Origin: Bacteroidales bacterium UBA1182
GTDB lineage: Bacteria; Bacteroidota; Bacteroidia; Bacteroidales; Bacteroidaceae
NCBI GenBank assembly: GCA_002310015.1
Contig: DBYQ01000074.1
Coordinates: 1-18,407 of the forward strand
Direction: 5' to 3'
DNA length: 18,407 bases
Under the pieces are notes generated by a model that did no database searches, had not been told where the DNA came from, and was given only the letters and a program-made list of their open reading frames with translations. The position numbers and the translations under genes were made by a program. Position 1 is the first letter of the stretch; the number at the start of each line of letters is the position of its first letter. This document shows positions 14,793 to 18,407 of this stretch, piece after piece.

Positions 14793-16253
14793 ATGGCCGG
14801 CTTAAGCAACATACAGACTCAGGTCCAGACGCAGACTCAGATTCAGACGCTTTCACCACAACAGGTGCTGGAAGCCAAGATACTGTCGCTCACAACGCTT
14901 GAGCTTGAGGAGCATGTGCGCACTGAACTGAGTGACAACCCGGCCCTTGATGATACCCCGTCAGATATGCCTGAAAAGGATTCTGATGAAAACAACACTG
15001 ATGACAATGACCAGTTTGAAGATGAGGGATTCAATGAAAGCCCCGATCGTGATGACTGGAATGATGACGATGATGACTGGTATGACCGCTCTGATAGAGG
15101 CGGAACCGGGGCTGTAGCTGATATCCCGCTGGCAGATTCCCGTTCATTCTATGATGTGCTGTATGAGCAGCTGCGTGAACAGGACCTCACGGAGCGCCAG
15201 ATGAAGATTGCGCTCTACATCATAGGCTCCATTGACAATGACGGCCTTCTGGACAAGGATGTCCAGGCCATATCTGATGACCTGGCTTTCTACCATGACC
15301 TGGATGCATCGACCGATGAAATAGAGCAGGTGCTGATGGTCATTCAGGAGTTTGACCCAGCCGGCATAGGCGCGCGTAATCTGCAGGAGTGCCTGCTCAT
15401 TCAGATACGCCGCAAGGAGGATTCTCCCTCCAAGCAGCTGCAGGAGAAGATAATCTCCACCATGTTTGATGAGTTCACCCACAAACGTTGGGACAAGATT
15501 TCGGCCCGCCTGGGTCTTGACAAGGCTGAGACAGATGCAGTGATAGCAGAACTGGTCAAACTAAATCCCCGTCCGGGCAGTTCACTGGGTGAAACCGTCG
15601 GCCACAGCCGCCAGCACATAGTACCTGATTTCCTCTTGGACAATTATGACGGTGAGATACATTTCACGCTGAACAACAGCAACATACCCCAACTGCATGT
15701 AAGCCGGGAGTACTCTGATATGCTGGACAACCAGATAAAGAACGGTTCCTCAAGCCAGCGTGACGCCGCCGTCTATATCAAGAACAAACTTGACTCAGCC
15801 AAAGGGTTCATACAGGCACTCAAGCAGCGTGAGCAGACCATGACCCGCACCATGCAGGCCATCATTGACATGCAGCGTCCCTTCTTTACAGAGGGTGATG
15901 AAACCCTGCTCAAGCCCATGATCCTTAAGGATGTGGCTGAGAAGACAGGGTATGACATATCAACCATTTCAAGGGTGACAAGCGGCAAGTACGTACAGAC
16001 CAGTTTCGGAACCTTTCCGCTCAAGTCATTCTTTACCGATGGTGTCAAGACCAGCAGCGGTGAGGAGGTCTCAGTAAAGGAGATACACCGGATACTGCGT
16101 GAGGTAACTGATGCCGAGGATCACGCAAACCCATTGACTGATGAGCAACTGGCTGATATACTGGCTGAGCGCGGTTACAAGGTGGCACGGCGCACAGTGG
16201 CAAAATACAGGGAACAGATTGGGATTCCGGTGGCAAGGATGAGGAAGAATTAA
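14793..16253 (+). CDS. rpoN: RNA polymerase sigma-54 factor
   Basis: The 486-residue protein has the sigma-54 three-region layout. Region I (residues 1-50) is Gln/Leu-rich (IQTQVQTQTQIQTLSPQQVLEAKILSL). A very acidic region II spans about 48-110. The core-binding part (DLTERQMKIALYIIGSIDNDGLL … FDPAGIGARNLQECLLIQ) is followed by a DNA-binding part (LKDVAEKTGYDISTISRVTSGKYVQTSFG). The RpoN box ARRTVAKYRE is at 465-474. It needs an AAA+ activator to open promoters. It is probably cotranscribed with the nucleoside kinase (8-nt gap). No -24/-12 promoter was found in the intergenic regions of this window. Confidence 0.96.
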   Translation: MAGLSNIQTQVQTQTQIQTLSPQQVLEAKILSLTTLELEEHVRTELSDNPALDDTPSDMPEKDSDENNTDDNDQFEDEGFNESPDRDDWNDDDDDWYDRSDRGGTGAVADIPLADSRSFYDVLYEQLREQDLTERQMKIALYIIGSIDNDGLLDKDVQAISDDLAFYHDLDASTDEIEQVLMVIQEFDPAGIGARNLQECLLIQIRRKEDSPSKQLQEKIISTMFDEFTHKRWDKISARLGLDKAETDAVIAELVKLNPRPGSSLGETVGHSRQHIVPDFLLDNYDGEIHFTLNNSNIPQLHVSREYSDMLDNQIKNGSSSQRDAAVYIKNKLDSAKGFIQALKQREQTMTRTMQAIIDMQRPFFTEGDETLLKPMILKDVAEKTGYDISTISRVTSGKYVQTSFGTFPLKSFFTDGVKTSSGEEVSVKEIHRILREVTDAEDHANPLTDEQLADILAERGYKVARRTVAKYREQIGIPVARMRKN

Positions 16254-16254
16254 C

Positions 16255-16289
16255 AATTGAGAATTGAAAATTGAAAATTGAAAATTAAA
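16255..16289 (+). repeat. Heptamer tandem repeat between rpoN and purE
   Basis: Five adjoining 7-bp units of AATTGAA fill the gap directly after the rpoN stop. The first ends GAG and the last reads AATTAAA, and three units are identical. Similar short AATTGAA-type repeats occur in Bacteroidetes intergenic regions as I recall. The run is 11 nt from the purE ATG, so copy-number change would alter the purE leader length. Confidence 0.8.
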
Positions 16290-16299
16290 TAAACAAGAT

Positions 16300-16806
16300 A
16301 TGAAAGCTGTAGTAAGTATAATCATGGGCAGCACATCAGACCTGCCCGTTATGGAAAAAGCAGCTGCCTTCCTGGACAGCATCCAGGTTCCGTTTGAGAT
16401 GAACGCTTTATCCGCTCACCGCACACCTGCAGCCGTTGAGGAGTTTGCCAAGGGTGCTGCAGCACGCGGCATCAAGGTAATCATAGCAGCAGCAGGCATG
16501 GCAGCAGCCCTGCCCGGCGTGATTGCCGCCAACACCAACGTTCCCGTAATAGGTGTACCTATCAAGGGTATGCTTGACGGTCTGGACGCCATGCTCTCAA
16601 TCATCCAGATGCCCCCCGGAATACCTGTAGCCACCGTTGGCGTGAACGGCGCACAGAACGCCGCCATCCTGGCCGCCCAGATTCTGGCCGTGGCCGACAA
16701 TGAACTGGCAGCACGTCTGGCCGCCCACAAGGAGGGTCTCAAGGATAAGATTGAGAAGGCAAACGCTGAACTGAGTCAGGTAAAATACAACTACAAGACC
16801 AACTGA
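16300..16806 (+). CDS. purE: 5-(carboxyamino)imidazole ribonucleotide mutase, class I
   Basis: PurE converts N5-CAIR to CAIR in purine synthesis (cytoplasm, octameric in known members). The 168-residue protein has the phosphate loop MGSTSDLPVM (9-18) and the active-site SAHRTP at 38-43 with His40. It also has the family segments AAGMAAALPGVIAANT and NGAQNAAILAAQ. It ends normally. purK is not in the window. ispG begins 3 nt after the stop, so the two are cotranscribed. A heptamer repeat precedes the start, and no clear promoter box was seen before it. Confidence 0.96.
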   Translation: MKAVVSIIMGSTSDLPVMEKAAAFLDSIQVPFEMNALSAHRTPAAVEEFAKGAAARGIKVIIAAAGMAAALPGVIAANTNVPVIGVPIKGMLDGLDAMLSIIQMPPGIPVATVGVNGAQNAAILAAQILAVADNELAARLAAHKEGLKDKIEKANAELSQVKYNYKTN

Positions 16807-16808
16807 TA

Positions 16809-18185
16809 ATGGCCGTATATAACCGCAGGAAAACAATAAGCGTACGTGTGGGCAGTACCGCCATAGGCGGCAGTAACCCCATACGCCTGCAGTCCATGAC
16901 CACCACCGCCACCATGGATACCCAGGGCTGCATTGAGCAGGCTATACGTATCATTGAGGCCGGCGGTGAACTGGTGCGCATGACCACCCAGGGCACACGT
17001 GAGGCTGAAAACATGCGCCTTATCCGTGAGGGCCTTACCGCCCGCGGTTACGACACCCCGTTGGTTGCCGATGTCCATTTCAACCCCGCCGTGGCCGATG
17101 TAGCCGCCCGATATGTTGAGAAGGTACGCATCAACCCTGGCAACTATGTGGATCCGGCACGCACGTTCAAGCATCTGGAATATACCGATGATGAATATGC
17201 GCAGGAGATACAACGCATACGTGACCGCTTTATCCCGTTCCTGAACATATGCCGCGAGCACGGCACAGCCATACGCATAGGCGTCAACCACGGCTCGCTC
17301 TCAGACCGTATCATGAGCCGTTACGGCAACACACCCGCCGGCATGGTTGAGAGTTGCATGGAGTTCCTGCGCATCTGCATAGAGCAAGACTTCATGAACG
17401 TGGTTATCTCCATAAAGGCCAGCAACACCGTGGTCATGATTGAGACCGTTCGCTTGCTGGTAAAGGAGATGGACCGTGAAGGCATGGCATTCCCCATACA
17501 TCTGGGAGTGACTGAGGCCGGTGAGGGCGAGGACGGACGCATCAAGAGCGCCATAGGCATAGGTGCACTGCTGGCCGAGGGTATAGGTGATACCATACGC
17601 GTATCACTCTCCGAGGCTCCTGAGCGTGAAATCCCTGTGGCCCGCAAACTGGTTGACTATGCGGAAACCAGTGCAGAGGTACGTGCATCGGCCAGAATAG
17701 AGAACGGTGTTCTGTATCTCGATTACAATGACAGCCTGCTTGAGGATTTCCAGCTTCATGCTGCGATGGATGCAGGTGCACTGCTAATAGACGGCAAGGC
17801 AAAAGAGCTGAAACTCTCTGACCCCAATATACCGGCAGAACAGATACGCTCCGCTGAGGATGCAATAATGCAGGGAGCACGCATCCGCTTCAGCAAACCG
17901 GAATACATTTCATGTCCGGGCTGCGGACGGACACTTTATAACCTTGAAGAGACAATAGCACGCATCAAAGCCGCCACAGGCCACCTTAAAGGCGTCAAGA
18001 TAGCCATAATGGGCTGCATAGTGAACGGCCCCGGCGAGATGGCCGATGCCGATTTCGGTTACGTAGGCGCAGGCCGCGGCAAAATCAGCCTTTACAAAGG
18101 CAAGGAGTGCATAGAGAAAAATATCCCCGAGGAGAATGCCGTTGACAGGCTCCTCAAATTTATAGAAGAAACAATGAGAAAATAA
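16809..18185 (+). CDS. ispG: 4-hydroxy-3-methylbut-2-enyl diphosphate synthase (IspG/GcpE)
   Basis: IspG reductively converts methylerythritol cyclodiphosphate to HMBPP with a [4Fe-4S] cluster, in the MEP isoprenoid pathway. The 458-residue protein has the TIM-barrel start (VRVGSTAIGGSNPIRLQSMTTT), LVADVHFNP, and KVRINPGN. The cluster ligands are Cys369 and Cys372 (SCPGCGRT), Cys403 (MGCIVNGPGE) and Glu410. The Cys-Glu spacing matches E. coli (270/273/305/312). A segment of roughly 90-100 residues (about 283-365) is inserted before the cluster domain relative to the 372-residue E. coli enzyme. Many Bacteroidetes and plant forms, as I recall, run to about 600 or more with a full extra domain. 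This one is therefore intermediate. It starts 3 nt after purE and ends one base before cysS. Confidence 0.95.
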   Translation: MAVYNRRKTISVRVGSTAIGGSNPIRLQSMTTTATMDTQGCIEQAIRIIEAGGELVRMTTQGTREAENMRLIREGLTARGYDTPLVADVHFNPAVADVAARYVEKVRINPGNYVDPARTFKHLEYTDDEYAQEIQRIRDRFIPFLNICREHGTAIRIGVNHGSLSDRIMSRYGNTPAGMVESCMEFLRICIEQDFMNVVISIKASNTVVMIETVRLLVKEMDREGMAFPIHLGVTEAGEGEDGRIKSAIGIGALLAEGIGDTIRVSLSEAPEREIPVARKLVDYAETSAEVRASARIENGVLYLDYNDSLLEDFQLHAAMDAGALLIDGKAKELKLSDPNIPAEQIRSAEDAIMQGARIRFSKPEYISCPGCGRTLYNLEETIARIKAATGHLKGVKIAIMGCIVNGPGEMADADFGYVGAGRGKISLYKGKECIEKNIPEENAVDRLLKFIEETMRK

Positions 18186-18186
18186 T

Positions 18187-18407
18187 ATGGAAAACAAATT
18201 GACCATCTACAACACCCTGACAAGAAAGAAAGAGCTGTTTGAAGCACTGAACCCGCCGCACGTAGGTATGTACGTGTGCGGCCCCACAGTATATGGTGAC
18301 CCGCATCTGGGTCACGCCCGCCCCGCCATCACATTTGACATACTGTTCCGTTACCTGCAGCATCTGGGCTACAAGGTACGTTACGTACGCAACATCACTG
18401 ACGTTGG
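18187..18407 (+). CDS. cysS: Cysteinyl-tRNA synthetase, N-terminal fragment
   Basis: The first 73 codons are present and the gene runs off the window. The sequence MENKLTIYNTLTRKKELF … VGMYVCGPTVYGDPHLGHARPAITFDILFRYLQHLGYKVRYVRNITDV is the class I CysRS start. Cys31 in MYVCGPTVY is the first zinc ligand and HLGHA at 40-44 is the HIGH motif. It charges tRNA-Cys. The ATG lies one base after the ispG stop, in line with a purE-ispG-cysS transcript. Confidence 0.96.
   Translation, partial: MENKLTIYNTLTRKKELFEALNPPHVGMYVCGPTVYGDPHLGHARPAITFDILFRYLQHLGYKVRYVRNITDV

Noticed and set aside
16180..16200. Sigma-54-like -24 sequence TGGCAC near the end of rpoN
   Set aside because: It lies in coding sequence, and the matching -12 TTGC element is absent at the right spacing.
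16071..16382. Minus-strand frame with a repeated FNFQFSIFN-type stretch
   Set aside because: The stretch is only the heptamer repeat read backwards; the frame is antisense to rpoN and purE.
1..18407. CRISPR arrays, tRNA, rRNA or IS elements
   Set aside because: No regularly spaced direct repeats, no cloverleaf-like sequence and no transposase frame were found on either strand.

Overview
The window looks like chromosomal DNA from a member of the Bacteroidales (Prevotella/Bacteroides-like). Four kinds of evidence point there. The protein families include DUF4254, a WbqC-family protein, an enlarged LepB, a TGS-type nucleoside kinase, and an IspG with an inserted segment. Signal peptides end in ASAQ. 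Several genes carry the Bacteroidetes -7 promoter box TAnnTTTG, and Shine-Dalgarno sequences are largely absent. A heptamer AATTGAA tandem repeat also sits between two genes. Nearly all genes are housekeeping or envelope genes. No transposase, phage gene, CRISPR array, rRNA or tRNA was seen.

Layout. (1) 1-276 is the 3' end of pckA, closed by a strong hairpin terminator (301-337) whose 3' arm also holds a promoter box. (2) 381-3786 is a plus-strand cluster: a secreted Spy/CpxP-like Met/Gly-rich protein, dapB (lysine/diaminopimelate), a long lepB (signal peptidase I) and a WbqC-family protein. The last two overlap by one base. (3) 3781-4113 is a non-coding gap between convergent genes. It holds a small hairpin over the wbqC stop and a fold-back element of about 267 nt (3833-4099). 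Every mismatch in the two long arms is a G.U wobble if the plus strand is transcribed. This is the least ordinary thing in the window. (4) 4114-5761 (minus) is a GT9 glycosyltransferase and a DUF4254 protein with overlapping ends. (5) 5892-9670 (plus) is the acpP promoter, acpP, fabF, and a large Ig-like lipoprotein with a very basic tail that starts at TTG. (6) 9614-12912 (minus) is a C26-M19 two-domain hydrolase cotranscribed with an Lrp/AsnC regulator, then an FKBP-type lipoprotein isomerase with its own terminator. The hydrolase and the lipoprotein gene overlap tail-to-tail by 57 bp. (7) 13120-18407 (plus) is a nucleoside kinase and rpoN, then purE, ispG and the start of cysS, tightly packed. 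A heptamer tandem repeat lies between rpoN and purE.

How the genes fit together. The window groups envelope-building functions (lysine/peptidoglycan precursor, signal peptide processing, sugar transfer, fatty acid elongation, periplasmic folding) with central metabolism (PEP carboxykinase, purine and isoprenoid synthesis, nucleotide salvage, sigma-54). No obvious defence or mobile system is visible. The observations worth following up are the fold-back element, the C26-M19 fusion, the intermediate-size IspG insert, a palindrome upstream of acpP, and three gene starts that promoter position argues should be shortened. All assignments come from reading the sequence and recalling families. No search was run.
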